Shown piece after piece: positions 14,223-27,560 of a DNA stretch of 64,000 nt. The stretch's first letter is position 1; every line of letters begins with the position of its first letter. The translations under genes and the position numbers were made by a program. The notes beneath the pieces were generated by a model. That model was not told the DNA's origin. It was given only the letters and a program-made list of their open reading frames with translations, and did not search any database. Source of the stretch: Limanda limanda (lineage: Eukaryota; Chordata; Actinopteri; Pleuronectiformes; Pleuronectidae); the NCBI RefSeq assembly GCF_963576545.1, contig NC_083639.1:14833618-14897617 (forward strand). The letters are read 5' to 3'.

Positions 14223-14616
14223 TGTTTATTTATTATCTGCACCAAGTTGGTCATGTTTCCTTCTGATTTGTTTGTATGTTTGGTTGTTTGTCAGCAAAAT
14301 TACACAGAGATTACACAGAGATTACTGGATGGATTACTATGAAACCATGGATGACATCAAGGAAGAAGACTTGGAATTTTACTGACGATCTGGATCAAGG
14401 GGCGGATACATGAATGAATGAACACGTAATTTTTTTTTTCAGTTAAGATGATTTTGACAAGAATTTGTGTATTTTTATGCAAAATGACACGTGACATTAA
14501 TGAGTGTGTGCAATTTAATGTAAATCCAAATCAAGTCATTTTCAATGTGGTTCCATCAGAGGACTGTTGGGCGTTGGTGGAGGTATTCGGTCTAATAAGT
14601 GCCATTCTAGCTATTA
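14223..14616 (+). repeat. degenerate teleost interspersed repeat, family R1, copy 3
   Basis: Starts with 'ttattatctgcaccaagttgg' and the TTTG-rich segment, then 'cagcaaaattacacagagat' (with a local 12-bp tandem duplication), 'gatctggatcaaggggcgga', 'gagtgtgtgcaattt' and the end block 'aggactgttgggcgttggtg', 'gaggtattcggtctaataag'. This is the most complete copy in the window. The open frames in it are chance. Confidence 0.75.
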
Positions 14617-17600
14617 TCTTTTTCTCGAATGTATTTATATTTATGCAGTTATATTGTCATTGTTTTGTTTAGTTATCTATTTAATTCATCAAAATAAATA
14701 TATTTGTATAGTTTTAGATGTAGATATATGTCAGTGCTATGTATATGCAAGTACGTCTTTTGTCTCCATGCTTTTTTAATTATTATTTGAATGGGTTTAA
14801 AGTCTAGTGGGTTGGAGGGTGGGGGGGTTTTAACCTGGATTTGAGAAAAACATGTACAAACTATCTATGCATGACAATATATTTGTTTTGGCAGAGTAAA
14901 AAAAAAGTGCTAAAACCAAAGAAGAAGTCTCACCAGATACCCAGCTGCTGATCTATCTGTGGCTGACATTAAAACTTTCTGCACAGAGGCTTTTTGCTGC
15001 AGCTCCTGTCACAAGTTCATCATTACGCTGATTCCTCAACACTTGGCAAGGAAACAAAGCAGCTTCCTGCTGGTGTGGATCAATCCTCTGACGCCAGGAG
15101 AAACACTGAGAGTACATCCACAGCACTAACACAACCCACGGAGAGAATCCAAGAGGGTGAAGCTATTCCGAGTGGTAGACTGTAGCACTAATGAAGTTCT
15201 GTGAATCAGCGTGGCTGAGCTTTCATGACTAATCGATCGGACAGAATACTGGTTTCCAGAACCAAAGGGATCCCGTAGAGCAGACTAACCGCAGATCTTT
15301 TATTAGGATAGGAACAGATAATCCATCCATCTTACAACACAATCATTGGCAGACAGACAGCTTCTGTTAGCCTCTGTTTGACGAGCTTCTGTGGGTTCGT
15401 CTGCAGAGGATTTCTTTGTTCAGTCTTTGTGAAAATTTGATTCCTGGGGGTTTCTCACTGTATTCCAAGGTAAATTGAAATCTGCTACCTCACTGCACAC
15501 TAGAAAAATTGAGAGCCTTAATATTGTAACAACATTATCTTGCTAGGGTTCAAATGCAGCTTGACTTTTGAGATCACATTACTTAACGACTGTTATGTTC
15601 CTCTGAATTACACCCTGGTTTTTTTTTACATCTCTCACTATGCAATCATGGTATTTTACCATGATTTTATTTAATAATTCAGTTGTAAATGGAATTTTGG
15701 TCATTAGAATCCCAGAATGTGAACCGAATGAAGAGGGTATTGGATATTACAACTGAGAAAAAAAGGTTATGCAATCCTTAGAGCTTAGAATTTGTAAGAG
15801 ATAACAAAAGGCCAAGTTCATCTGTTGTTTTTGGCTCCTTTAACTAGAAGCTTAATCATGGCTTGAATTACAGTATGAGCTTAGGGGAACTGAGATGTCC
15901 TGCAACTCCTGCAATGACTGAGATGTCATGAACTCCCCTCAAAATCTACTTCTAGATGTTTGGGGGAGTTGTGAAACATCATGCTATTCTTAAAGGTTAC
16001 AGAATTTCATTTCTCGTTCCATCTTGCTGTTCGTGGGTCCAAGATCGAAGGAAGAAAAGTGACGTCAAGGAGACAGAAGATTTTACCCTGCAATTGACCG
16101 CCATGCTGCACACTTCCATGTATGATTGCATATTTATTATTGCCAACAGAAAAAGTCAGCCACTGTGTACTTTAAACACTGGGCTTCAGTAGTTATACAG
16201 ACTTATATGGGTATGTTAGTGTCACATGAGACCACATGATCAGTAGAACCAATGAAGCTGCTTTAATGGATGAAAAAGCAGGTAGAGCGGGATGTTCACT
16301 AACCACAAGTTTGGTGGTTCCATCCCTAAGACACTGAAAAGACAAGACGCGTTGTATGAATGTGTGTGTGGTTGGCTGAATACAACTTTTAATGGAGAGT
16401 GCATTGAGTTGTCAAAAAGAGTAGAGCAACTCTTTTAACGCAGTCCATTTACCATTACAAAACAGTGACTGATTTCACATACTACTTCACACCTTCCCTG
16501 CACACCATCCTTTCTGCTTTGTGTCTTTATGCGTTGCACTACACCGGAGATACATTGTGCAGGAGTTAGTTCCGTTTGCACTTTGGGATGAAGCTTGTCA
16601 GTTGCTATCACATTTGGCTGAAGAGGTACTGCTATTAGTGCCCTGTTCTCCGCTGGGTCAGTGCCTCTACAGTGGTTTCCCCCCCCTGCACTTACAAAGA
16701 TTGCTGCGTTTCTCTGGTCTGTTGTGGGAGAATATGAAGACCCGGACCCTCTCAGAGGACAAGACCCTGCATGAGATGGAGGTGACAAAACGTAATTAAA
16801 CATGTGCTGTGCCATCTGTAGGGCCTGGGCAAGAGCTTATATGTAGTGACCGGAATGATATGATGGCGTGCATACAATACAGAGGCTGCATGGCTGATGA
16901 CTCAACTTGTTATCGAGTTAACTAGCGGATAATTCTGATCGATGTCACCGTGTGCCAGTTTTTCACTGTAACTACCGCTACTCAGAACCCATACGGTCTC
17001 CATAGAGTAATCTGTTTCATGGCAGTAGGTAAGTTAAACGGGATTCAGCACATCTGTGCTGTTCTGCTCTGTAAATCGCTGGTTAGAGAGCCCAGAGACT
17101 CTTCATGTTGTCAATGAAGTTGCACAAGTGAAGGGCAACAGAGAGAGTTTCTGTCGCAAATCTCATCCTCTCCTGACACCTGTCATCACTCACTTTTTTT
17201 TTCAGAATAAGAACAGTTCATTTGGTGGACCCAGGAAGAAAATAGTATTGAATAAGCCCCTTGGTCAAATATTTCTTTTGAGGAACTTCAGGCAGTGTGA
17301 TAAATTAGGTGGCCCCATAGATCGATAGCACCCCCTTTTTTCATAGCTCAAGATGGGATTTGTCAAATTCGGGGCTAGAGAAAGAAGTCCATTAAGTTCA
17401 TCACATCGGCCCACTGTAATTTGGAGGGAAGAAGAAATATAAAGATTGTGTGTATGCCCATGTGTGGGTGTGTGTAAGTGCGTGTGCAAGGTCGGGTTTT
17501 GTGTTAATTCTTTCAACTCCAATCTTACTTCAGCTCAACAAATGGAGTTTTAATTGAAAACCATCTCTGATCCTCAGATATTTGTTCAATATATAGCTAG

Positions 17601-17669
17601 ACTTTTACTTATTTTCCTTCACATCGAATTGAACGACCCTGAGCTATGAAATCTCACTGCAAGTTAATT
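14617..17669. other. non-coding stretch, nothing recognised
   Basis: AT-rich to mixed sequence. A small hairpin lies at about 15647-15667 (arms ATCATGGTA/TACCATGAT). Overlapping frames on both strands at 16435-16815 have no recognisable domain. Confidence 0.5.
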
Positions 17670-17892
17670 ACCCTCGCCAGGGAGGTGATGTTTGCTGTGT
17701 TGTTTGTTTGTCTGCAAAAAGTCAAAACTACAGAACCAATTTACATAGAATCTTGAGGAGGGATGGAGCATAACCCGAGGAAGAACCCATTCAGTTTGTA
17801 TAGTCAGACAATCGGGTTCATCGAGGAGTGCTTTTTTCAGAGCATGGCAAAATAGGGCGCTATAGCCTTGGTCAAGGTATTCGCTCTCTATC
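17670..17892 (+). repeat. degenerate teleost interspersed repeat, family R1, copy 4 (shortened)
   Basis: Begins 'taccctcgccagggaggtga', then 'ttgtttgtttgtctgcaaaa', 'gaagaacccattcagttt' and ends 'gccttggtcaaggtattcgctct'. Compared with copies 1 and 3 the middle is deleted. Confidence 0.65.
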
Positions 17893-18539
17893 TGTCAATA
17901 TAAAAGGCTTATAATTAGAAAAAAATTAAAATGTACAACCAACAGTATAGTTGAGAACAGAGAGAGTTGGGTGAAAATCTTTGGGTTAGTCACTTATATC
18001 AACCCTGTATGTACAGGTTTTTCTTTCCTCCATTGAAAAAAACACTGATTATAACACCAGAAATATTTGAATTCATTTACATTTTTAGCCGGTTAAAAAT
18101 AATCAGGATTTTCTTTCATCAAATAGTGAAGCTTGATTTGACTTGACAGTACAACATTCATATTTCTTAGTCATGCACAGACAGATTAAGGGATAATCTG
18201 AATATTTGTGTTTGCCATGCCAACTTCCCCGTGCAATTATAATAATATATATATATAATATACAAGAGGAGTAAAAATTTGAAATAAGTTAAAAGTTTTA
18301 ATTAAATATACGCTATTTGCATGACACATAGAGTGATTGCCTATGACAAGAAATAATATCATCCGCAGAGTACAACAGTTCAGAGGAGCCCTGTATGCTG
18401 CTGCTGCAGCTTGGTATTGTTTTAAAGTGCGTGTTCTCATCAAGTACAGCTCAGTTAATGCTGGAAAATTGAAGGGGAAACACCATAACAGGGAGGAACA
18501 ATTAAGGAGAAGAATCTTTGCAGAATTCAATATGAAAAT

Positions 18540-19060
18540 AAATGAATGCTTCTTGATTATGCAACATATACAAACTTGGCCCTTGATTACATAATGTATA
18601 CAGTAATGTTCTGGATCCCCGCCGTCCTCATGCCGCTATCATATTGCTCCATATGGGAAAAACACAAACTCAACAAAAAGCGGCATCATTTGCTTTTATA
18701 TAGGCTGCCTTCTAACAGTCCAACTGCTGGCATGCTAATGGCTGAGAGTCTTAATTAAAATGTCAAGGTGGCGTGATGTCCCATTAAGGCTCCCCTCCCC
18801 TCCCCGTGTCTTTTCTGCTTCTGATCCTCCCCAGGGACCTATTAAGCCCAGGCCAAAATGATTGAAGTTCAAAGAGGTGAGACCGAAGGTTGGTCGCTCA
18901 TCGCTTCGCGCTTCGTCGTCATCGCAGCATCCTCCAACCCTGACCTTTAGCAAGACAGCCGTCCCCGCTAATGTGCTTGCATATCTAATGAGAGAGGGCT
19001 TTAGACTCAGACCTCCCTGTCAGGCATGTCGGCGATAATGCCACCAAACTGCTACGCACC
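18540..19060. promoter_or_regulatory. candidate conserved non-coding block
   Basis: Repeat-free block with mixed GC and many factor-like motifs: 'tgattacataatg', 'cttaattaaaatg', 'gccaaaatgattgaagttcaaag' and 'tgcatatctaatgag'. It has an unusual CpG cluster at about 18895-18925. The texture resembles vertebrate conserved non-coding elements near developmental genes. This is inference from texture only. Confidence 0.3.
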
Positions 19061-20019
19061 CTCCTCCCCCAGCCTGCCTCCATCCACCTCCGCCCTGACT
19101 AAACAAAAAAAAAAAAGGCTGGATAATTTGTCGACTTCTTCTGTCCCTCATTGTTGGATCATCCTTTGGCACTTTGCGTCTTTTTGATTCCTTTTTTCCA
19201 TATTTTGTCTCCCTACTTCTCGAGCTGTCTTTCTTTTTTCTTTGCCCGTTTTGTCTCTCGCTGTCGTCTTCCTTCCAAGGAAAGGTTATTGGAAAGGACA
19301 GGGCAGCGCCTGCTTTTCATAACCGGCTCCCGTGGCTGTCAAAGAGTGGCAGGGCAATTCTAATGAGCCTCTCTCATACAGATGTAATGGAGCTTCAACC
19401 ACAGTGTGAGAGAGTGTCAATAGCATTTATGTTAGTAAAATGAGGCAAAAAGACAAAGTAGACATTATCGAGCAATGTGGTCAGGAGAGTCAAAACTCAA
19501 CTTACTGTCCAGTTAGAGCCGAGTAGAGACCAGACTGGCTTGTGCAGTTTTTCCTGTTAGAGAACATAATGTAATGTGTTCGAATTTCAGCTCCACCACC
19601 GATTTTCCTCTGTCCTTTCTGACGCAAGCAACATAAATGACCCACCAGATTAAACACTGCATGGATCCAGCTAATGAACTTGTGTCCGTGTGTGTGGGAA
19701 ACCTCTTTTCCCTGGAGAACTGCAGCAAGGCAGGCCGGAGTGGTTGTGGTAATGATGTGTGTGAGTGTGTGTGCACGCGATTGTGGGCAAACACTTCTTT
19801 CAACGGCCGCTGATTGCATCTCTTACCTCCTCCCTCCGACCCATCTCCACCACAATGACCAAACAACATGTCCGCACAAACACACTTCCTCTCTTGTTCC
19901 ATGTGCCTGGACACCTTTGGACCCTCCACTCGCCCGCCCCAACCTTTCCTCTTGACCTTCCCACACACAATTTCCCCCCACCCGGCAGCCCCCTCCACCC
20001 CCGCTTTTTAATGGCTGTG

Positions 20020-20450
20020 GGTGGGATGGGGTCAAGGCAATCACTGAGCCATGAATATTTGTACCCACTCACTTCATCAGTATGAGATTACCAACAGGGA
20101 ATGCAATGAGCAGCGCCCTAATGACGGATCTACACTTGTGCCCAATGGACCTGTTAGTTTTTATTTTTTCTTCTAATATGTTATCAATGAGGTCCCCTGA
20201 TACTGCGGCTCATGTATCATACAGTACACAGCGTTGGAGCGCACATCGTCAAGTAGAGATGAGAGCAGGCGGGCCGTTTTCAAACTGTGCAGAACTTCCA
20301 TCATCTTCAGGTTGTTCCAGTCCCGCATTAGACGAGGCATCAAGCAGCAGGGTTACTCTCATTAGCGATCGAGCGACGAGAGTTTCCACGAGCTGAGTGG
20401 GCCATGGAACACGGGTGCAGTAAAATAACTGTGCAGTGTGTCAATAAAAA
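20020..20450. promoter_or_regulatory. candidate conserved non-coding block
   Basis: Balanced sequence with 'gtcaaggcaatcactgagcc', 'atgaatatttgtacc', 'gcagcgccctaatgacgg' and 'tcattagcgatcgagcgacg'. There are no repeats and no open frame with coding character. A low-confidence call from texture. Confidence 0.25.
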
Positions 20451-21639
20451 TAATACAGCTCTGACAATGTTATTAGGGAATCGTATCAGTGTTTTATGGT
20501 CTTTGAGAAATGATCTCTGCTGAAATAAGCCAGCAGACATTTTGTCACCGAACACAAGCGCTTGTAAACTCGACAGAATTTGTGGGTTTCGCAGTGTTGG
20601 GGATGATAAATATCTCGTAAACAAAGACGCTAGAGAAATATTGCTACAAGAATCCCCGGATTGGGTCGGAGCCGTGATTTATATGTTCTGTCCGATTTAC
20701 ATTCCGTAAGTTCCAACAGTCTGTAGGCAAACGGGACTGTCCTCCATCTGACTCACGTGCTATGCACATACATACACATTATGTGCGCACAAAAGCAGAT
20801 GGAAACGCACATTCATGCACAGTCCTAAGGTGCAAAACTATCACACACACACACACATTCAGAGACACAAACACACGGAACTGCTTGGCCCCTCGGTCTG
20901 CTGCGCTCCAGCGACCCTATCTTATTAAAGCCTGTCAGCATAGCTAGCACTATCATAAGCTTTTTATTATTGACTCGGAAAATATGATAATTTGGAAATC
21001 ACAGGCCGCCTCCTAAAGACTCCACCGTCACTTTCAATTTTAGCGGCTCTCCCTTCTTTTAATGGGAATGATGAGATAGCGGGAACTTCACAAGCTTTAT
21101 GAGTTCGACACTTTCTCCCTTCTCCCCCGTTATATTGAATTATTTATTTATTTGTTTTTTTTTTAATTAGTACATTATAATTGAGGTCTGTCACCTATTG
21201 CACCTTCAAAGAAAGCTAAAACAAATTTAATTAAAAATGGTATCTGCTTTCATAGGTGAAATTGAATTATGTTTGAAGTGGGAAAGATTGCTGGGTGACA
21301 GTATGTTTTCTGTATTAAATCTGCTTCTTTACCTTTTACTTCACTTTTTATGGCTACCTGAAAATAATCCAGGAGAGAATCCGTTCCTGATGGTGCAGTG
21401 TCACTACCTTTTCTCGTGTTATACATGTTAAATAAGTGCCTATATGCAACAGTCATTTCCATCATCTGAATGAAATTGAACATCATTGATCTGACACTGA
21501 ACAAACAGTATATTGCTTTGTGTAAATTAAAACAGGCTTTGGAAAGAAGCGGTTGGTTTACAGATGAGTACGTTTACAGTTGAAAGTACATGAAGATGCC
21601 TAACTCTCATCCGCCCACAGTTTTTTTTTACTTCTTCTC

Positions 21640-21950
21640 CTATCAGCCCTTGTCTCCCTCCGCCCTCTCCGGGCCCTCAGCATTCTGGGATTACCCTCCT
21701 ATCTATTCTTTGCATTCCCAGAGGCTCACTGTGTGATCCATAATTCAACAGAGCCCCCTATTTCTGGCCAAACTAGAATTTGAACTATCCCATAATCTCT
21801 ATCTGACACTTGGAGGCTTAATCGGAGTAAACACTGTTGCTTCAATATTTTATTGACCCTCGGTCTTGATAAGACATAATTGGCATTTCTAATCTGTGGC
21901 GAAGAAATCTCGGGAACAGGTCCACGGGTCTGCGGCTGAGCGGGTTGCCA
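21640..21950. promoter_or_regulatory. candidate conserved non-coding block
   Basis: Repeat-free block including 'attctgggattaccctcc', 'gtgatccataattcaacag', 'aggcttaatcggagtaaac' and 'gacataattggcatttctaat'. It is dense in ATTA/TAAT and K50-type TAATCC-like cores. Inference from texture only. Confidence 0.3.
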
Positions 21951-22344
21951 CATGGGTGGTCACTCCGAGGAGAGAGGCTGCAGAGGAGGAAGGGGAGATG
22001 GCGCAGTACACACCAGAGTAATCCTTCTCTCAGAAAACATTTGTGTTTACGGCAGCACTGCTTCCTTCCGGATGGTCCTACAGAAAGTTAGCCCTGAGCT
22101 GTGGTCGAGAACACTCAGGCTGTGGAATTGTGGCCATATAATCTTCTCCGTTTGAAGACGTTTAACCTGGACAAGCTGCTCTTGAGGGCAAGAATGAATC
22201 TATGAAAGGCATTTAAAACAGTTGGGCATTGGTGACCCTATTAGATACAACTCTGTAATAGTTCACCTGAAGAACTCTGACTCGAAACTGTTTTAAATCA
22301 TCCCTAAATAACCACTTTTAACAAATGGCTTTAACTTGATGGTT

Positions 22345-22400
22345 ATTAGATAGATAGAGTACTTTATTCATCCCCCAAGGGAAATTAAGTTGTCATTGTG
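22345..22400 (-). repeat. 3' tail of a LINE-type retrotransposon
   Basis: Read on the minus strand the stretch is 'aatttcccttgggggatgaataaagtact' ending in a short TATC repeat. I recognise this 3'-terminal signature of fish non-LTR retrotransposons; the exact clade is uncertain. Only the tail is present, as expected for a severely 5'-truncated insertion. Confidence 0.65.
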
Positions 22401-24388
22401 TTATTATGTTGTTATTGTGCTATTTCTTATGGTTCTTTCATCCATTTCTTTTGTATGATATATTATTTTATCAGCTGTCTAATTACATATTTTGTGATAT
22501 ACTTCTGCCATGTTTTATTTTAAATGACATTGTATCCATTTACAAATTTTTATGTTTTGTGTTCTTTTTTTCTTTGTCTCCTCTGTGATGCACTTTGTAA
22601 CGGCTGATTTGAAAGGTACTACAGACATCAGGGTTATAATTTTTATTATTAAAATAAGGAAACAGTCTAAAAGGGCTTTGACATTAACATTAATATGCAT
22701 TTTGTGATCATACTATTTGAATCGTGTGTTTTTTCATGTGTCTTGCAGAAAAAGATCAACAAAATAGAATCATATGAGTAAATTGTTTCAATAAACACAT
22801 TTGGTGACTTGTGGTTGCCTGTGCTTTCATTGTGTGGGCTGTGGGACAAAGATATTACTAATATCACCTTAAATACTGCCACGCTCTCTGAGCCAGTGAT
22901 GCGATTTCGAAGGTGGCTCTCCAGCACTTCACCCTCCTCTCTCCCCCACTTCCTTTTGATCTCGCCTGTTACTGTCATCTCACAATCCCAGTTTTTGTGG
23001 GGGTGGCTCTTTGGCCTCTCGCCCATCTTCCAGGGTTTTCTGGGCAGGCTCACGGCAGCCGCAATTCCCGAAACTTCTCCAGAATTGGCATAAAACTTTT
23101 AACTGTGGATAAAGAACGAGCAGAGTGATATTCTGTTAACAATCCGCACACCTGCATACAATTTCACACCGACTTAAACAACAAAATGGGTTAGTGGGAG
23201 GGGGGGGCTTCCAACAGATATGTATCCATGCACATTTTGCATTGAAAACAAATTCCATTAGGGCCAAAGGTATTTCTCCCAGGGGCAGATCTTGTGAAAG
23301 TGAGAAAGATGGAAAATTGGCTGAGAGCTAATGGATCAAAATTACCCCCGTCACAAACTTTGGACGAGAGCTGACAAAATTGCTTTTTTTCTCTAACCCC
23401 TTTTCCCTCCCATCCGTCCCTTCCCCTCCTCTCGCACACCACGCATCTCAATATGAAACGCAGACAGAGAAATCCATCTGTAACGCAGGCATTGTCAGCG
23501 ACTGGCAATTTACACCCATCTTTCTCTGCAGCTGTTCCTGTGCTTGATGGCGTGATAAATTAATCTTTTTCCGTGCCACTGCGTCAATTCTTTTAAAAGA
23601 ATACATTAAGACACGTTAGAGACATTTTCTTTTTCCTGAAGTAAACATTTTTTTTCTATGTCCCCTCTCAGTCACCACGACAAATCATATTCTCAGATGA
23701 AGAGAGAGCAAGCGGGGAGAAAAGAGGGGGAAAGGAGAAATGAGAAGCGAGGGCGACAGGGACGAGGAGAAAAGAGCGATTTTGAGGAGCCGGAGCACAG
23801 AGCTGCAGACTCAGGAAAAGCGTATGATTTAAGTATTCGTCAACATTTCCTGAGGGCAAATAGTGGTCATAGCTGATCAAGCATAATGTCTGACATTCAT
23901 TCTTGTTGCCAGAGATGACAGAATGAGCAGTGCTGCGGCTGATTCCCCTGGCAGCCCAGCCTACAAAAATCAACAGGCGGCCGTCATTCGTCTACGCACC
24001 ACAAATTGTCCATCAACTTCCACGTGGATCATATCAGAATTTATATTACACCTCCGATCCTCATATATTTTGATCGCATGGATCTCAAACCCTTCCAGCT
24101 GTTTCTGAAAGATACCACCAGTCAGCTTAGCCTGGCTGTAGATTGATTCTTAAACGGCTATTAGCTGAAATGTATTATACAAAGACTGATATAGAACTAC
24201 CGCATGCATTGTTTTTATGATTAATGCTGCTGTTATGACTGAACTCTCAGTATTTGTTGTCTTCACAAATCAACGTACTGAGACACCATACAAGGTGCAT
24301 GGTGTGCAGGATTTCTTACTAAACTGCACCACAAGGCCACTTCTAGTTACCAGGGTGGTTGTGGAAAACTAAGGCTTCATCCTGAATT

Positions 24389-24416
24389 ATATAATTTATT
24401 GTACAATAAATTATAT
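24389..24416. repeat. perfect 28-bp AT-rich palindrome
   Basis: Two 14-base halves are exact reverse complements with no spacer, the centre being TGTACA. It could extrude as a cruciform or may be a chance AT-rich palindrome. Confidence 0.9.
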
Positions 24417-27359
24417 CATCATGGCTACTCTCCCCACTACTTAAGAGTTTTTTCAACTTTAAAATTGAGAACTTTTTGAAATGCTGCTGAACCTTTTTAG
24501 TCATTAAAAACACAGAGGCTGCATTTAAGTCTGAAAAAGCAGGAATGGAGATTTTGGGAAATAATGGTGCATTCTGGTTCTTATCACTCGTGACTTATCT
24601 AACAACAAGGAGTAACAGATTAACACATCTTAGGGATACTGCGTAAAGGAACAATTACCACACCAGTAATGCTGCTAGCTACAATATTATGCACAGTTAA
24701 AACAGTGCACAAACTATCCACCAACAAAACTTAGCAAAGACTATTGAAATCAAAGAGTTGAAGAGTTGAACAGCTAAATGGTAGCTAATACTAGGTAGTC
24801 ACATGTAAAGGAGTGCTGAGATAGAACTACTTTTTCTTTATGGTTTAAAAAGAACATCTATAAATATCTTGAAAAATATATTTGGAGCGCATGGTGGAAT
24901 TAGTTTGTTTACATTTTACAAACTAAGCTGACATTATGACTGCAGTAAGACTAAAAAACATTTAACTCTCTCAAGTTAGTGAATAATTATCAAATGTGAA
25001 GATATGCAGTATTGCTTATCATCTCAGTTCAGTAATTGAATTGGCTTCGGCTTTTTCAACAGCATATCAAACCTTTGAACGTCACATGGCAACAGCGTGG
25101 CCCAGAGTTGGACTAACCAGGATGCACTTGGCTTTCAGTTCAGAGGGAGAGATGCTTTGAACAAGACAGTGCACAGGTGCACCTGGAGATGGATGAGAGA
25201 GGGATCAAGATCCCCCAGGGACCCTGAGATCTCCAACTCCCCACCGAGCAGCCGCCCCTGCTGGGCACTCAAAGCACCTTAGACCACTTTAAAAAGAAAA
25301 ACGGGCACAAGAGAGCACAATAAATCGACTTCACTGAAGATTTATGGGTACACAGGAGACGGACACTGACAGCACAGTATTCTCCTACAGTAAACAAAGA
25401 GGGCTCAGAACATGTCCGTGTGTATGCCACACAGCTACACCCACACCGTGCCTTGTTGGAAAATGTACCTGCTCACACAGTGACTGAGTATATGATATAT
25501 TTAGACCAGTCTACCATACATAAAATCGTATCTACCCGTCAATATTCAGATTTTAGCCTTTGGTTTTACTTTTTATTCGCTGTCACATATTATTCAATGT
25601 AAGGTTTTTTTGCCTCTTAACCCTGATTTTAATCTTTTTACTTTTAAACTTGTGTAACTATGGTGTATTGATAGGTGTTTGTGACTACTAATCCAATTTT
25701 AATGTTTGGTTTCACTTTAACTATTCATGTGTTTATTTGAAATACACTGAAAAGGGTCCTCAAAAGGCCCTGTAAATTAAAATAATTATTTTAATTATTA
25801 TCATTATTCAATTGAACAATAAACAGTATGTGCCTTTACCATGTAGTTTAGTATTGGACTGATATGAATTAAAATGGATTTGTTGGACAAAAGACGCTGT
25901 GTTCCAGAGCCAGTCATCGAGGCAAAGTGAGCTGTTAACACTTTGCACTGAACAGACACAGTGTTCCAAGGAGACATTATATATACATTCACTTCAGTGT
26001 CTAGAATTTACACATGTACCCTATACTGTATACGTCAACTATTCATTTAAGGTCCTCAAATTCAGTTCACTGTTGTCATGCACACACACAGTATTAAATT
26101 ACCTGTCAGTTTGTTCTCCGTCCGACTGAAATTTAAAACGCAACCTCTCTTGAAAAAGAATTTCTGGCACACTGGGGACATGGTGCTGAAGCAGGGCCAG
26201 GCCATATGTGAATGTGAGGAACATGACAGATCTATAGCATATCAGTGTAAGGTACAACTGTCACATACACGGCGTATGCTTTATTATTACATCAATGAGA
26301 CCATACAGATTGTCGCTATAGCTCCTGTACCACCCTAGCACTATGCTGAACTTCTTTTTTTCTCCCGAAGATCTTAAGCCCCTCTCACTTGGGTGCTCTG
26401 GTTATGAGAAACAATTTCCTGTGTGCCAGTTCCCATGGAGACTTGCTGAAGACCGAGGTGCAGGTGCGAGTCTCGCAGTGAGGAGAAGAGACACATTTAA
26501 ATCCTGCGATACTCAGATGGTTTCGGAAGACTGGAAACACACAGCTCATCATTAAACATAGCAGAATTATATTGTTTCCTCTTTCCTTGTTAAAATATGT
26601 TTTTAAAAGGGTATGACATTGTAATAAACTGTTGACTACCAGATACTGTATTCATAGTCATGTTCATGAACTTGTGAGGTCCAACAACTCATGTGGGACA
26701 TTCGGGGAGCACTGACTTTCTTTGCCAGAATGTACAGTAATGCATGCAGAGAAAAGTGGGAGTCCCCCTGTTGTGACCAAATTAAAGGATCTTCTTTTGT
26801 TTGACAAACTCAGTGGGGGAGATCAAGCGTAGGCAGAAAATCCTTTTTTGCTGCTGTTTCTGAGATTTCTCTCTTTTCTTTTTCTGTGGAGGGAAGGATG
26901 TGAGACACTGTCAAGACGAGCCCCCCTGCAAGGAAGCAATTAAAAACACGGCCCTGTGAAGGTCTCTCCGCAGTGCAGCCGGAGAAACAGCCTTGTGGTC
27001 AGGTGAAATGGGAAATGAAAAGCTTCCATCAGTTGTTTGATAATAGTAGGTCTTTTTTAGAAGTTTACCAAAACAGCATGGGGAATAAGGGAGAATCACA
27101 CATGCTTGACCATGATAAAATGCATGAGACGTAAGATGAAATATAGTCTTCTGTGAAGACACACAGTCAGACTTCAAAAAAACAGGAAACAGCTTTGATA
27201 CTACAAGTAAGTAGCTGGCTGTTGCAAAAAGGAAAACATTTCCAAGCCAAGGTTTTTTATTTTTCCAACCTTCCTGCAGTCATTCGGTCAAAGTGTTCCT
27301 AAACGCCACTATGATTCTGTGCTGCACGGTTTGGTTTAAGAGGTCTGTCGCAGTTGATT

Positions 27360-27560
27360 CTGTACTGCTGATGCAATCCCGAGTAAGGCTTGCTCGCATT
27401 AAATTTTGTTTTGTCAGCTCCTTTCTTTGTTTAATTGCGGTGCCAATCACGGCGGGGAGTGTTCGGGAACATGTAGAACATTTATGGTAACGACGCTAAA
27501 TTGTTGTCGTGGTGAATTAGCATTATTGTGCGGCCTGTGCGTAGGGTGACATAAGACAAA
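27360..27560. promoter_or_regulatory. candidate conserved non-coding block
   Basis: CpG-bearing, repeat-free block with 'gtttaattgcggtgccaatc', 'acgacgctaaattg' and 'gtggtgaattagcattattg'. It sits inside otherwise plain sequence. Inference from texture only. Confidence 0.25.

Larger units (their letters stand above)
17893..22344. other. non-coding stretch rich in balanced blocks
   Basis: No exon is supported. It includes an AT run at about 18241-18262, an A-run at about 19107-19118, purine/pyrimidine-rich parts at 19.8-20.0 kb, and three blocks listed separately as candidate regulatory elements. Confidence 0.5.

Noticed and set aside
16435..16815. Overlapping 126- and 92-codon frames on opposite strands, considered as a transposase remnant
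   Set aside because: No Harbinger, hAT or Tc1 motif could be found in any frame.
19513..19998. 161-codon minus-strand frame
   Set aside because: Low-complexity Gly/Arg/Lys-rich opposite a pyrimidine-rich tract. Several frames are open together and no motif is visible.
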